Under the pieces are notes generated by a model. That model did not search any database. It saw only the letters and a program-made list of their open reading frames with translations, and was not told the origin of the DNA. Position numbers and translations under genes: made by a program. From NCBI GenBank assembly GCA_964438975.1, contig CAYTMU010000004.1:62001-126000 (forward strand): a stretch of DNA of 64,000 nt, given 5' to 3'. Shown here piece after piece: positions 17,512 through 26,002 of the stretch; within the stretch, counting starts at the first letter, position 1, and each line of letters opens with the position of its first letter. The DNA comes from Chryseosolibacter sp964438975 (GTDB taxonomy: Bacteria > Bacteroidota > Bacteroidia > Cytophagales > Cyclobacteriaceae).

Positions 17512-18960
17512 TTAGGAATTAAATTCCTGTAAAAACGATTTGAGTGAGACGTCTGCCTTTTCGGGTTCACTTTCGATAATGTGCAGATCCTGTCCCCGGA
17601 AATTATCCGTGTTTACGATTGACCCGGGTGATGTTAGGATAGCTTTTCCGATGATCGGTTTTTTTCGTCCGAATCCCGGTGCTTTTAGTAGATCGAGTGC
17701 CTTCATTCTAACCCACTGTTCGTTTACACGACCTTTGTAGATGATAGCAGCGTCAAAGTTCTTAAGATTTTCAATATGCTTTTTGCGCAGGTCCAGTAGT
17801 TCGCCTTCAAACTCCGGTACCAGTACATGGAAGCCTGACTTCTCAAGAACGTCGCGTATCGGTTTTATATCGTTGACATCTATTCGGTCATGCACAAGAT
17901 ATACAGACCGTCCTTCAACAATCTCGAAGTTCTTCCGGTCTTCAGCCTCGAGCAGTTCTTCGCGCATGATGTTCTTAAAATCCTCGAGTGGTGTTTGAAG
18001 GATCTCGGCGCCTTCCTGTGCCTCCACATCGCGCTTGATGGTCTCGATAAATCCTTTCTGACGTTCGCTTGCATTACTCACCCCCGGCGATATCCAGATC
18101 AGGCGCGAAAACTCTTCGTTAGCCTCTTTGGCGCGTGCGCTTTTCTCCGCCGCAAGCCTGTTCTGCAGATCCACTACCGATCGATCGGACCCCACAGGGA
18201 TCTCGCCGTACGCGCTGCCGATGAGGTGGATGGATAGATTGCTTTCTCCAAGGTCCTTGCGTACCAGATTTTCTAATTCGCTCAGTGTTCCCGGTAGTGT
18301 CTGGTTGGGGAGAACAACATACCCGTGGCGCTGCAACTCGCGTTTGATGATGTTTCGCTGTACTGAAAGGTCGTGTCCAGTCTCTGCCAGGTAGATGGTT
18401 TTGCGCTTGTAGATATTCCTTACCTCAGTGTGTTTCGAATCGTCTTTCAGGTAAAGCAGCGCATCGTAGATGTCATAGGCCAGGTCAACCATCTTCATCC
18501 AGTACTGTCGTTCGGCTTCCGTACTGAAATAGTCGGTGTACTCGCGGATTTCTCCTGAATCAGGATCGAGTTGATACATATCGTATCCGAGCAGTCCGCG
18601 GACTCGAATGGGTTGTTCCTGTTGGGTCAGGGGAGATTTGAACACCTTGAAGACTCGGTTCCGATTCTTCGGATCATTCTCGATGGCGCGGTGAAAGGAC
18701 TCAAGATGGTCGAGGCATTTCGGCGATTGTGCGAAGTCGCGAGACAGGATGGTGACGAGGACGCCGACGTTATCCAATTTTGGAGACGTCATGTTGTCGT
18801 GCTCGGACTTTAGCATAATATTGGCTTTCTCCCCGAGAACTTGATTCAACATCAATCCCAGGAACCGCCGGAATTGGGACACCCAACCCAGGTCCTCGTT
18901 CTTACCGGACTGGTTGTCACTATCTGCAAACACGATCAATACGTCGATGTCGAATGTCAT
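17512..18960 (-). CDS. Protein with three TIR-like/DUF4062-like modules
   Basis: This 482-residue protein appears to hold three related alpha/beta modules. Residues about 1-150 are TIR-like: DVLIVFADSDN in strand A, then VLVTILSRDFAQSPKCLDHLESFHRAI, which has the spacing of the TIR 'S-x-x-x-x-S-x-x-C' helix with a nearby acidic residue. Residues about 187-285 resemble DUF4062/TIR-like effector domains (TIYLAETGHDLSVQRNIIKRELQRHGY..., HLIGSAYGEIP). Residues about 352-420 form a third, shorter module (VYLVHDRIDVNDIKPIRDVL...NFDAAIIYKG). There is no signal peptide or TM segment, so it is cytosolic. TIR domains often cleave NAD+ or signal in immunity. It sits between the transporter-like gene and the STAND ATPase (gaps of 8 and 3 bp) and probably works with both. 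Confidence 0.8.
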   Translation of the reverse strand: MTFDIDVLIVFADSDNQSGKNEDLGWVSQFRRFLGLMLNQVLGEKANIMLKSEHDNMTSPKLDNVGVLVTILSRDFAQSPKCLDHLESFHRAIENDPKNRNRVFKVFKSPLTQQEQPIRVRGLLGYDMYQLDPDSGEIREYTDYFSTEAERQYWMKMVDLAYDIYDALLYLKDDSKHTEVRNIYKRKTIYLAETGHDLSVQRNIIKRELQRHGYVVLPNQTLPGTLSELENLVRKDLGESNLSIHLIGSAYGEIPVGSDRSVVDLQNRLAAEKSARAKEANEEFSRLIWISPGVSNASERQKGFIETIKRDVEAQEGAEILQTPLEDFKNIMREELLEAEDRKNFEIVEGRSVYLVHDRIDVNDIKPIRDVLEKSGFHVLVPEFEGELLDLRKKHIENLKNFDAAIIYKGRVNEQWVRMKALDLLKAPGFGRKKPIIGKAILTSPGSIVNTDNFRGQDLHIIESEPEKADVSLKSFLQEFNS

Positions 18961-18968
18961 ATCAATGA

Positions 18969-21900
18969 TTAATTAGCCAGTGTGTGTTCTTGCTTTTGTT
19001 CCGTAATATTCCTGATAAGGCCCTGCACGAGTTCGTGGTGATTGGCCAGTACAAAGTAGAAGTCAAGCAGGCGGATCCGGAATAAAATGGACCGTTCCAT
19101 TGCCTGTACGACGCTTACCGGAGCGGGTGCACCTTCCTGGAACAGGTCTCCATAGACATCACCTCTCTTCATCACGGCGACCGTTTCATCATTGTTCTTC
19201 AGGTGCAGTTCACCGTGAGCCGCAATGAGAATAACTCTGTTCTCGTCTTGCGTGGGAAGTTTGAGTTGCTCGCCCGTAGCAAGTTCCACGGGGATGATCT
19301 TATCCGCCAGATCGCAAATGAGTGACCCGGGAATATTGCGGAACACCGGAAGTTGCTTGATGAACATGACCATCTCAATCTCAAGGAAGAAGCCGTCATC
19401 GAGGCCATCCAGGAGTTGGTTGTTTTCGATGCTCGAATCCAGGAACTTCCGGTCTCGATTGGGAAGGCGTTCACGGATATCTGCGAATATCCTCCGGTCC
19501 TTGTTATAGACCACCCAGGCGGCGGTTTCCTGGAGGAGTTTGTCGCTATTGAATACTTGCGCCACCAGTCCGCGACTGACCCTGAAGTCTGACATGAACG
19601 CGCTGGCATGTACCGCGCAGGCTTTCGTCCAACGATTGCTGAGGTTGAAGTCGCGATTCAGGATGTAGTTGATTACCTGGATCGGCGTGTAACTTTCCCG
19701 CGGGTAGAACAACTGCAATTGATGTAGTTTCTCTGCGACCGGGATGTCGTCGAGGAGAGGAATGAGTTTCGGTTTGAGCTCCGGATCCAGGAAGAGGTCC
19801 AGGAGCTCGATCGCAAATGTAGTGTTGTCCGGATCGCTTGACTCAATGTTCTGGCGCACCAGTTCCACGGATTGAGGATCGTAGAGGATCGAGAGCAACA
19901 TTGTGATCTGGTTGTAGTTCTCCGCGACTTCCTCGTCCAAAGCTTCTCGAAGGAAACTCATTTCCGGCGTGTTGGGTACTTCTTCAAGTGCGACCAGATT
20001 CCAAAGCGTTTTGCTGATCTCAGTGTCGAGCAAACTCATCACATCACGCGCCTCCCGGCCTTGTGCCCGATAGTTGACGTATCGCAGCGAGTAGAGGATC
20101 TGTTTTACGATCCGCTTATCGGGATAGTCAGCTTTGCGCCACAGCAATTGCAAGGCCTGGTCGCCGCCAATGCGTCCCATGATCTGAACGATGCGCAGCA
20201 TGACGAGGTCGGACTGTCCAGACTTGTGGAACGCAGTTTCCAATGTTGTCAGCACACGATCGCCGGCGCCTTTCAATGCCGCAGCGGCATGATGACCGTA
20301 CAGTGGGGAATTCAGCATCTCGATCAATACCGGCCAAGTCTCGATCCGCCGTGTTTTTCGGGCGGTGAGCAATGCTTCAAATCTCACGCGGGGATCGGCA
20401 TCGCGGAGCAATTCCAGCAGGATAAAGATTGTTTTCTGACCCACGAGTTTGCGCAGCAGTTTGGCAGCTAAGAGGCGATCCTGCTGCTTTGGAGATTTGC
20501 TGAGCTTCATGAGATTCTCGGGCGAGATCGAAAGCATGTCGCTGTCTTCGGTGTCGGAGGCAGCGCGCGCGGCGAGTTTCCGGACTTCACCTTGGGCAGC
20601 ATTTTTTTCGATGCCGAGGCTTTCAACTTTGTCTTGTGCAAATTTTCTGATCTGCGGATTCTCATTTTCCGTCAGGCGGATGACGGCGTTTTCGAATAAG
20701 GTCGGCTCCAGCTTTTCCATGAGCTTTAAGCCGTAAATCACCTTGTCTCCTGTTGTACTTGCCACCTGTTTCTCGAGGACTTCATTGATCGTGTATTGCT
20801 TTACCAGCGCGACCTCGGATACTTCCTTGTTTTGGATCAATGTATTCTGAAGGGTATGTCGGTAGCTCTGGTGCATTTTATTGACCACAAAGAACCAAAG
20901 CACGATGAGCGGGAGCGTGAACAGCGTAATGTGAAGAAGATTGAAGATCTCAAATTGGGTAATGAGTATGATAAATGCACCTGCGATGATGCTCGCGATT
21001 GCCGTGACGATTCCTTCTATCTTTGTCTGCACATCGATCCGGATCCTGCTTTCGATAGGCAGCAGGTACAGTTTAAATGTCGGGCTGTCAAGACCTTCCT
21101 TTAGTGACTTGATGAAGAGTTTGCTTGCGGCGATGGCCATAAAGAAGATCACGAAGAAACTGTTGTCAGCACTATACCCGAATACGAACCCCAACCCGAG
21201 AGCAGCGATCGTGAAAAGGCCGATCAGAATAGGACCTACCAACAGGGAACCCCGCATCCCGTAGATGGCTTGAATCCGATCGGTCGCGACGGCCTGAATG
21301 AGAAAGCTGAACACGATGGCGAGTGCCTCGAACGAACTCAGGAAGCCGGCCAGGTTTTCAGCTTCCATCTGCAGGGTAGTCACGTTGAAGAAGGAATAGT
21401 CAACGAAGGTTGCTGCCATCATCGAAAAAATGACGAAGAGCGACATATAGACGATATATCTGTTTTGGATGAAATCCTTCAGACTTAGTTTCTTGTAAAT
21501 AGCTCTTTCCTCGGAAAAGGATCGCGTCTTGTTGAGATACCTTGCGTTCAGGTAGATAAATACCCCGAGAAAAATGATGATACTGACGAGCGAGAACCCG
21601 TAGAGGGACTGGATATGCTGGTCGAAAAAGCCCAGCAGGATCGGGATTGAAAAGAAGGAGATAAAGGTTGCGATCATACCGCCGATGTCGATCATTCCCA
21701 CCAGCTTCTTGGCACGTCGAAGACTGAAAAGCCGGCCGAACGAACCCCAGAACAACAAGTAAATAATGAACGTGAACGGAAGAATCTGGGTAAAGCTGAA
21801 CGCATACATCTGATTGGGATCGGCGAAAAAACCCTCCCCGAACTCGATAAATGCGGTGATGCACGCAATGGTCAGCAGACACAGAATGGCTAGCAATGGA

Positions 21901-22142
21901 AAGGATATCCTATTCTGCAGGAAGTTGTAGATGACCGTTGCCAGTAAGCCAAAAATACCCGACACTACAAACGCGACCGGGAGGTCTGTGTTTTCGTCAA
22001 AATGCTGGAGAAACAGCGATTGGGATGCCACGCTGACGGTCGCAATGAACATACCCATGGAAAAACCCATGATGAAGAGTAGGACGACCCGTTCAGTCTC
22101 GTCTTCTTCGACATCAAGCATGCGCAGTAATCTGGCCTTCAT
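18969..22142 (-). CDS. 12-TM transporter-like protein with HEAT repeats and a cNMP-binding-like domain
   Basis: I chose the start MKARLLRMLDVEEDETERVV at 22142 (1,057 residues); the frame stays open to an ATG at 22298, but that extension looks non-coding. Residues about 17-440 contain some 12 TM segments related to the Npt/ATP-ADP translocase branch of the MFS. Residues about 554-700 are HEAT-like helical repeats (LLELLRDADPRVRFEALLTARK), with more helical sequence to about 880. Residues about 924-1045 are a cyclic-nucleotide-binding-like domain (FIKQLPVFRNIPGSLICDLADKI...). Its phosphate-binding cassette reads GDLFQEGAPAPVSVVQA and lacks the usual Glu and Arg, so cNMP binding is doubtful. 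It is the first gene of the six-gene block, 8 bp before the TIR-like gene. A membrane sensor role is inferred. Confidence 0.85.
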   Translation of the reverse strand: MKARLLRMLDVEEDETERVVLLFIMGFSMGMFIATVSVASQSLFLQHFDENTDLPVAFVVSGIFGLLATVIYNFLQNRISFPLLAILCLLTIACITAFIEFGEGFFADPNQMYAFSFTQILPFTFIIYLLFWGSFGRLFSLRRAKKLVGMIDIGGMIATFISFFSIPILLGFFDQHIQSLYGFSLVSIIIFLGVFIYLNARYLNKTRSFSEERAIYKKLSLKDFIQNRYIVYMSLFVIFSMMAATFVDYSFFNVTTLQMEAENLAGFLSSFEALAIVFSFLIQAVATDRIQAIYGMRGSLLVGPILIGLFTIAALGLGFVFGYSADNSFFVIFFMAIAASKLFIKSLKEGLDSPTFKLYLLPIESRIRIDVQTKIEGIVTAIASIIAGAFIILITQFEIFNLLHITLFTLPLIVLWFFVVNKMHQSYRHTLQNTLIQNKEVSEVALVKQYTINEVLEKQVASTTGDKVIYGLKLMEKLEPTLFENAVIRLTENENPQIRKFAQDKVESLGIEKNAAQGEVRKLAARAASDTEDSDMLSISPENLMKLSKSPKQQDRLLAAKLLRKLVGQKTIFILLELLRDADPRVRFEALLTARKTRRIETWPVLIEMLNSPLYGHHAAAALKGAGDRVLTTLETAFHKSGQSDLVMLRIVQIMGRIGGDQALQLLWRKADYPDKRIVKQILYSLRYVNYRAQGREARDVMSLLDTEISKTLWNLVALEEVPNTPEMSFLREALDEEVAENYNQITMLLSILYDPQSVELVRQNIESSDPDNTTFAIELLDLFLDPELKPKLIPLLDDIPVAEKLHQLQLFYPRESYTPIQVINYILNRDFNLSNRWTKACAVHASAFMSDFRVSRGLVAQVFNSDKLLQETAAWVVYNKDRRIFADIRERLPNRDRKFLDSSIENNQLLDGLDDGFFLEIEMVMFIKQLPVFRNIPGSLICDLADKIIPVELATGEQLKLPTQDENRVILIAAHGELHLKNNDETVAVMKRGDVYGDLFQEGAPAPVSVVQAMERSILFRIRLLDFYFVLANHHELVQGLIRNITEQKQEHTLAN

Positions 22143-22360
22143 AGTTTTCGCCCAATTCGTATAAAATTCGATATAAGGCTGCAATAATCCTATAAGGCGG
22201 CCGTTGGCGCTGCCGTCGCGGTCGTTAACCGAGTGTATGACAGCCAGTAATAATTTGAAGATCGCGTTGCTTTTGACCTGTTTGCAGCGAAATACCACAC
22301 CGATCTTACCTGCTACTGAGCTGTTTCGTGTGAATTATATTTTTTAATTATCTGATAATC

Positions 22361-22377
22361 ATCTGTTTGTAACAGAT
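22361..22377. promoter_or_regulatory. Inverted repeat, possible operator
   Basis: ATCTGTT-TGT-AACAGAT is a perfect 7-bp inverted repeat with a 3-base centre. It overlaps the -33 part of the plus-strand promoter-like element and lies 219 bp upstream of the chosen start of the transporter-like gene. It could be an operator for the sensor block or a small hairpin. Confidence 0.35.
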
Positions 22378-22394
22378 CGATTGAAGTATTTTTG
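22366..22394 (+). promoter_or_regulatory. Orphan plus-strand promoter-like element
   Basis: TTTG (22366-22369) and TATTTTTG (22387-22394), with a 17-base spacer, match the Bacteroidota promoter pattern. The only gene downstream for 1.3 kb is queA, on the opposite strand, so a transcript from here would be antisense to the queA 3' end. It may be a chance match. Confidence 0.3.
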
Positions 22395-22453
22395 CGGTAT
22401 TCTTGCCAGGTAAGGAGTAACGTACTTTGTCGCGATTTCAACTGGGATTTCGG

Positions 22454-23629
22454 TTACGGTAACAGCAGTGAACTGTCTCCGTAGCTCAGGAACCGGTAGT
22501 CTTGGCGCAGTGCCTCGTCGTAGACTTTACGCCAGTCATCGCCGATGAACGCCGCGACCAGAAGTACCAGGGTGGAAGCTGGTTGATGGAAGTTGGTGAT
22601 CAGCCCGCGGCAGATCCGGAACCGATAGCCGGGGCGTATATATATGGAGGTTTCGCCGACGACGTGGTCGAGACTATACTTGTCCAGATGGCGGGCGACA
22701 GCCGCAATGGCCTCCTCCGCCGTCGGCGTGTCGGATATGATGCGTGGATCGTCCTGGTGAATTCTGAATTCAGTTCCGCCACCTGATAGCAGCTTTGCTC
22801 CAAACCAGTACAGACTTTCAAGGGTACGCATCGAGGTTGTCCCGACGGCGGTAATGAATCGATCAGGGATCATCAGGTTGGCCAGATTTTCCCGAGTTAC
22901 GATCACTTGCTCCTGATGCATGATGTGATCTTCCGGGTTCTCAGCCTTGATCGGCTGAAAGGTACCTGCACTGACATGGAGCGTGAGGAAGTCGTGGTCG
23001 ATGCCGCGATCGGCAAGCCCGGAGAATACTGAAGGAGTGAAATGCAGCCCCGCCGTTGGTGCGGCAACGGCCCCGTCGTGATGGGAATAAACTGTCTGAT
23101 ACCGCTCGCGGTCGGCGGTCTCCGCTTTACGCCGGATATAGGGAGGGAGCGGAGTTTCTCCTGTTGTGCGAATGATCTCGGAGAAGGTCGTGTCACCAGG
23201 CCATGTGAATTCCACGATACCGTGCGCGCGGTCCAGGAGTGTAGCGTTGATCATTCCAAGATTTGTTTCGCGCTGCAGGGACACTCCACCTGGCCACTTC
23301 TTGAGGTTCCCGATCGCACATAACCATGTACAACGCTGAGTTGCCAGCATGGTTTCCGCAAGCAGGCTTGATGGTTGAACCGGGTTCAGCAGGAATACTT
23401 CGATCATCGCACCAGTTTCCTTGCGAAAGTGGACACGGGCGGGGATAACCTTCGTGTTGTTGAATACCAGGAACGCATTATCCGGCAGATATTCCCGTAG
23501 CGAACGAAAATGGCTATGTGTCACTGCGCCGTGCTCGTAAACTAACAGTCGTGACGCGTCGCGCTCCGGTAAAGGATAGTGGGCTATTTTTTCCGGAGGA
23601 AGATGATAGTTGTAATCGCTGGTTTTCAA
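22454..23629 (-). CDS. queA: S-adenosylmethionine:tRNA ribosyltransferase-isomerase (QueA)
   Basis: This 391-residue protein is QueA, which moves the ribosyl group of SAM onto preQ1 at the wobble base of certain tRNAs to form epoxyqueuosine in the cytosol. Family motifs are visible in order: YHLPPEKIAHYPLPERDASRLLV at the N-terminus, FLVFNNTKVIPAR, the GAMIEVFLL block, AAPTAGLHFT, LHVSAGTFQPI, VGTTSMRTLESLYW and the C-terminal TNFHQPASTLVLLVAAFIG. The length is slightly above the common 340-360, with extra residues around positions 80-110. It is divergent from menC with 64 bp between the starts. Confidence 0.95.
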   Translation of the reverse strand: MKTSDYNYHLPPEKIAHYPLPERDASRLLVYEHGAVTHSHFRSLREYLPDNAFLVFNNTKVIPARVHFRKETGAMIEVFLLNPVQPSSLLAETMLATQRCTWLCAIGNLKKWPGGVSLQRETNLGMINATLLDRAHGIVEFTWPGDTTFSEIIRTTGETPLPPYIRRKAETADRERYQTVYSHHDGAVAAPTAGLHFTPSVFSGLADRGIDHDFLTLHVSAGTFQPIKAENPEDHIMHQEQVIVTRENLANLMIPDRFITAVGTTSMRTLESLYWFGAKLLSGGGTEFRIHQDDPRIISDTPTAEEAIAAVARHLDKYSLDHVVGETSIYIRPGYRFRICRGLITNFHQPASTLVLLVAAFIGDDWRKVYDEALRQDYRFLSYGDSSLLLP

Positions 23630-23693
23630 ATTTCCTCAATAAATTGTAAAGTAAATACTTTCTTGCTGTCACTACTGAAAATAACTCGCTGAC

Positions 23694-24758
23694 ATGTCTC
23701 TTCGTCTGTCGTATTTCAAAAAAAAATTTCACTTCAATTTTAAGGCGCGTACTTCCCGCGGACCCATGGCCGACAAAACCTCCTGGTTCATTCGGCTGGA
23801 GGACGATCGGAATCCTGGTGTGGTGGGCCTCGGGGAATGCGGGCCACTCCCTGGTCTGAGTGTCGACCATACTCCCGATTTCACGGAGAGGCTTGAGGAT
23901 GTTATCGGGAGGATAAACAACGCCTCGCTTTCAGCCTCCGGCATCGATAAGTTGTACACGGCCATTCCCCCGGAAATGCCGTCCGTGTTATTTGCCATGG
24001 AAACAGCAGTTCGCGATCTCGTGAACGGGGGCAGACGGATAATATTCGAGAATGATTTCCTGTCGGGCTCGCCGATCCCGATCAACGGGCTGATATGGAT
24101 GGGCGAGATGGATTTCATGATGGACCAGATCAATCAAAAAGTTGCCGATGGATTCAGATGCATCAAGTTGAAGGTTGGCGGGCTTGATTTCGAGCGGGAG
24201 TGTGACGTTCTGAGCTATCTGCGCAAGAAGTACTTCCGCCACAACATCACGCTACGTCTCGATGCCAATGGAGCGTTCAAGCCGGACGACGTTCTCAGCA
24301 AGCTGGAGGAACTTGCGAAATTTGACATCCATTCCATTGAACAACCGATCAAGGCAGGACTGCCGGAAGCCGAGGAGGTTTGCCGTAAATCCCCGATACC
24401 CGTTGCGCTTGACGAGGAATTGATTGGCGTCCATTCGTCGCAGGCACGCGCAGAGCTGCTAACACGTATAAAGCCCGGATTCATTGTTCTCAAGCCTACG
24501 TTACATGGAGGGATCAGTGGGTGCCGGGAGTGGATCTCGCTTTCCGAATCGCTGGGCATTGGTTGGTGGATGACATCCGCCCTGGAATCTGCGGTAGGAT
24601 TGAATGCGATTTGCCAGCTTACCGCAGAATTCAAACCCACCATCCCTCAGGGACTTGGTACGGGTAGTATCTACTCGGATAATTTTACATCGCCGATCAC
24701 GGTAGTTCACGGTACCATCTACTTCGATCGCACCCGTGAGTGGGCCGTGACGTTATGA
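23694..24758 (+). CDS. menC: o-Succinylbenzoate synthase (MenC), enolase superfamily
   Basis: This 354-residue protein has the MLE-type enolase fold and the features of MenC, which dehydrates SHCHC to o-succinylbenzoate in menaquinone synthesis. Visible catalytic residues are the KxK pair Lys158/Lys160 (CIKLKVGG), metal ligands Asp190 (LRLDANG), Glu216 (SIEQPI) and Asp240 (ALDEEL), and the base Lys267 (VLKPTLHGG). The C-terminal QGLGTGSIYSDNF is typical of Bacteroidota MenC. A dipeptide epimerase is the main alternative in this superfamily, but its usual active-site motifs are not seen. No other men gene lies nearby. Confidence 0.88.
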   Translation: MSLRLSYFKKKFHFNFKARTSRGPMADKTSWFIRLEDDRNPGVVGLGECGPLPGLSVDHTPDFTERLEDVIGRINNASLSASGIDKLYTAIPPEMPSVLFAMETAVRDLVNGGRRIIFENDFLSGSPIPINGLIWMGEMDFMMDQINQKVADGFRCIKLKVGGLDFERECDVLSYLRKKYFRHNITLRLDANGAFKPDDVLSKLEELAKFDIHSIEQPIKAGLPEAEEVCRKSPIPVALDEELIGVHSSQARAELLTRIKPGFIVLKPTLHGGISGCREWISLSESLGIGWWMTSALESAVGLNAICQLTAEFKPTIPQGLGTGSIYSDNFTSPITVVHGTIYFDRTREWAVTL

Positions 24759-24762
24759 GTGA

Positions 24763-25548
24763 CTATTGAATCTCGGCCAAAGCCCGTTCAAGTTCCGCGG
24801 TGAGCCCGGTGTCGCGCAGAGAATTCCGCAGGCCTTCTATAAGGAAGTTAGGAATAGCTTCGCGACGTTCGATCTTCTTCCGGATCTCTGCGATCATTTC
24901 AAGTGCATTCGTTTTCTCGCTGAACTCCTGGTTCCCGACCTTCTCTTCCAGCGAATGCCATACGTTTAACGTGGCCGCTTGTTGTCGAAGGACCGCGCCG
25001 GCGGTTATGACATCGGGAGTGAGTTCCTGGATACAAGTATTATAGGAGTCGATGATCAGGTGGAGGTCTTTTTTGCCAAGATCACCCTCTTCCAGTTGTT
25101 GCACAACGGACGGGCAGTCCTCCAAAAACCGAGTCATGTACTTCCTGAAGCCCAGATTGGGGACGACCAGGAAGTCACCATCCATCTTTTTCAGGAGCTG
25201 ACCATCGAAACGCGACTGATTCTCCAGCTGAAAAGCATAAAGAGAAAGATAGCCCTGCTTGATGAGCTTCATGAACTCATACCCACGCTCGCCCTTGACA
25301 GGGTGATAGATGTCACCATTTGCTGAGAATGCTCTGACCTGAAACATCGACAAAGTCATTTTCTGCTTATCAGCGGTAACGATCTGCACTTTCTTGTCGG
25401 GCCCGTAGAACATTGGTCGTATATCCCCGACAAGGGAGTCTCCCTTTGCCGTCAGTACATAGTCTTGAGCATGCGATACTCGGACGAGGGTGCATAGAAA
25501 TGCGAGAAAAATCAGCTTGGAACAAACAACTTTCTTCATAGTCGACAC
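24763..25548 (-). CDS. Secreted protein of unknown function
   Basis: This 261-residue protein begins with a signal peptide (cleavage likely after RVSHAQ, about residue 28); starting at the second Met (MKKVV) would trim three residues. The first half of the mature protein is strand-rich and resembles small periplasmic proteins that begin DYVLTAKGDSLVGDI..., a pattern common in Bacteroidota. The second half is helical (LEEGDLGKKDLHLIIDSYNTCIQELTPDVITAGAVL). There is no catalytic motif. It is convergent with menC, the stops being 4 bp apart. The family is not recognised beyond this general type. Confidence 0.75.
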   Translation of the reverse strand: MSTMKKVVCSKLIFLAFLCTLVRVSHAQDYVLTAKGDSLVGDIRPMFYGPDKKVQIVTADKQKMTLSMFQVRAFSANGDIYHPVKGERGYEFMKLIKQGYLSLYAFQLENQSRFDGQLLKKMDGDFLVVPNLGFRKYMTRFLEDCPSVVQQLEEGDLGKKDLHLIIDSYNTCIQELTPDVITAGAVLRQQAATLNVWHSLEEKVGNQEFSEKTNALEMIAEIRKKIERREAIPNFLIEGLRNSLRDTGLTAELERALAEIQ

Positions 25549-25737
25549 ATGATTGTTAAAGGTACTGGATAATCAGGAAATTGGTAAGCACTATTCCTTT
25601 TTAGTTGACCTTTGGAGGTCTCGTCAGGCGATATTGCCGCCAGCCTTTCGCGGTAAACGCGATGTTTGACTTCGGTACGGATACTGAACTTATGGCACAA
25701 TTTCAGCGGACTGTTTGTCGAGTGTCGCTGGATGGTG

Positions 25738-25860
25738 TCAGACAAACGCACTGATCAGGGCATAAAGGATGATCATCAGGATCGTAACTCCATACATAAC
25801 GAGATCCACGCGGACGTATGGTTTGAATTCTTGGTACAATTCCCTGATTTTTCTGATCAT
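25738..25860 (-). CDS. 40-residue single-pass membrane peptide
   Basis: A short open frame on the minus strand encodes 40 residues that look like a real membrane peptide. A basic, amphipathic start (MIRKIRELYQEFKPYVRV) is followed by a hydrophobic helix (MYGVTILMIILYALISAFV) that runs to the stop, so an N-in, tail-anchored topology is likely. The charge distribution and lack of rare-residue clutter separate it from random frames. It lies in the gap between the secreted-protein gene (190 bp downstream) and the divergent TonB receptor. No family is recognised; I have only sequence character as support. Confidence 0.5.
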   Translation of the reverse strand: MIRKIRELYQEFKPYVRVDLVMYGVTILMIILYALISAFV

Positions 25861-26002
25861 TCCTGTATTTTCTGAATTTTCGCAGCCGAAAGGTAACTAT
25901 TTACAGGGTTTTGCGTGTCATTGCAAGGTCAGTGATTCCGAAAACTCAACCGAGGGATAAGGGTTTTACCTGACATAGTTGTCTCATGTCATAAACAGCA
26001 AA

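Larger units (their letters stand above)
22143..22453. other. Intergenic region upstream of the sensor block and behind queA
   Basis: This 311-bp stretch lies between the chosen start of the transporter-like gene and the queA stop. Its right part is A+T-rich. It holds an inverted repeat at 22361-22377 and a plus-strand promoter-like element at 22366-22394. I found no leftward CAAAnnTA box (a minus-strand -7) that would serve the block, so its promoter remains unidentified. The left half is the possible N-terminal extension of the 22142 gene. Confidence 0.6.

Noticed and set aside
22143..22298. N-terminal extension of the transporter-HEAT protein (ATG at 22298)
   Set aside because: The added 52 residues have no domain or membrane character, and the inner Met at 22142 directly precedes the charged start of the conserved part.
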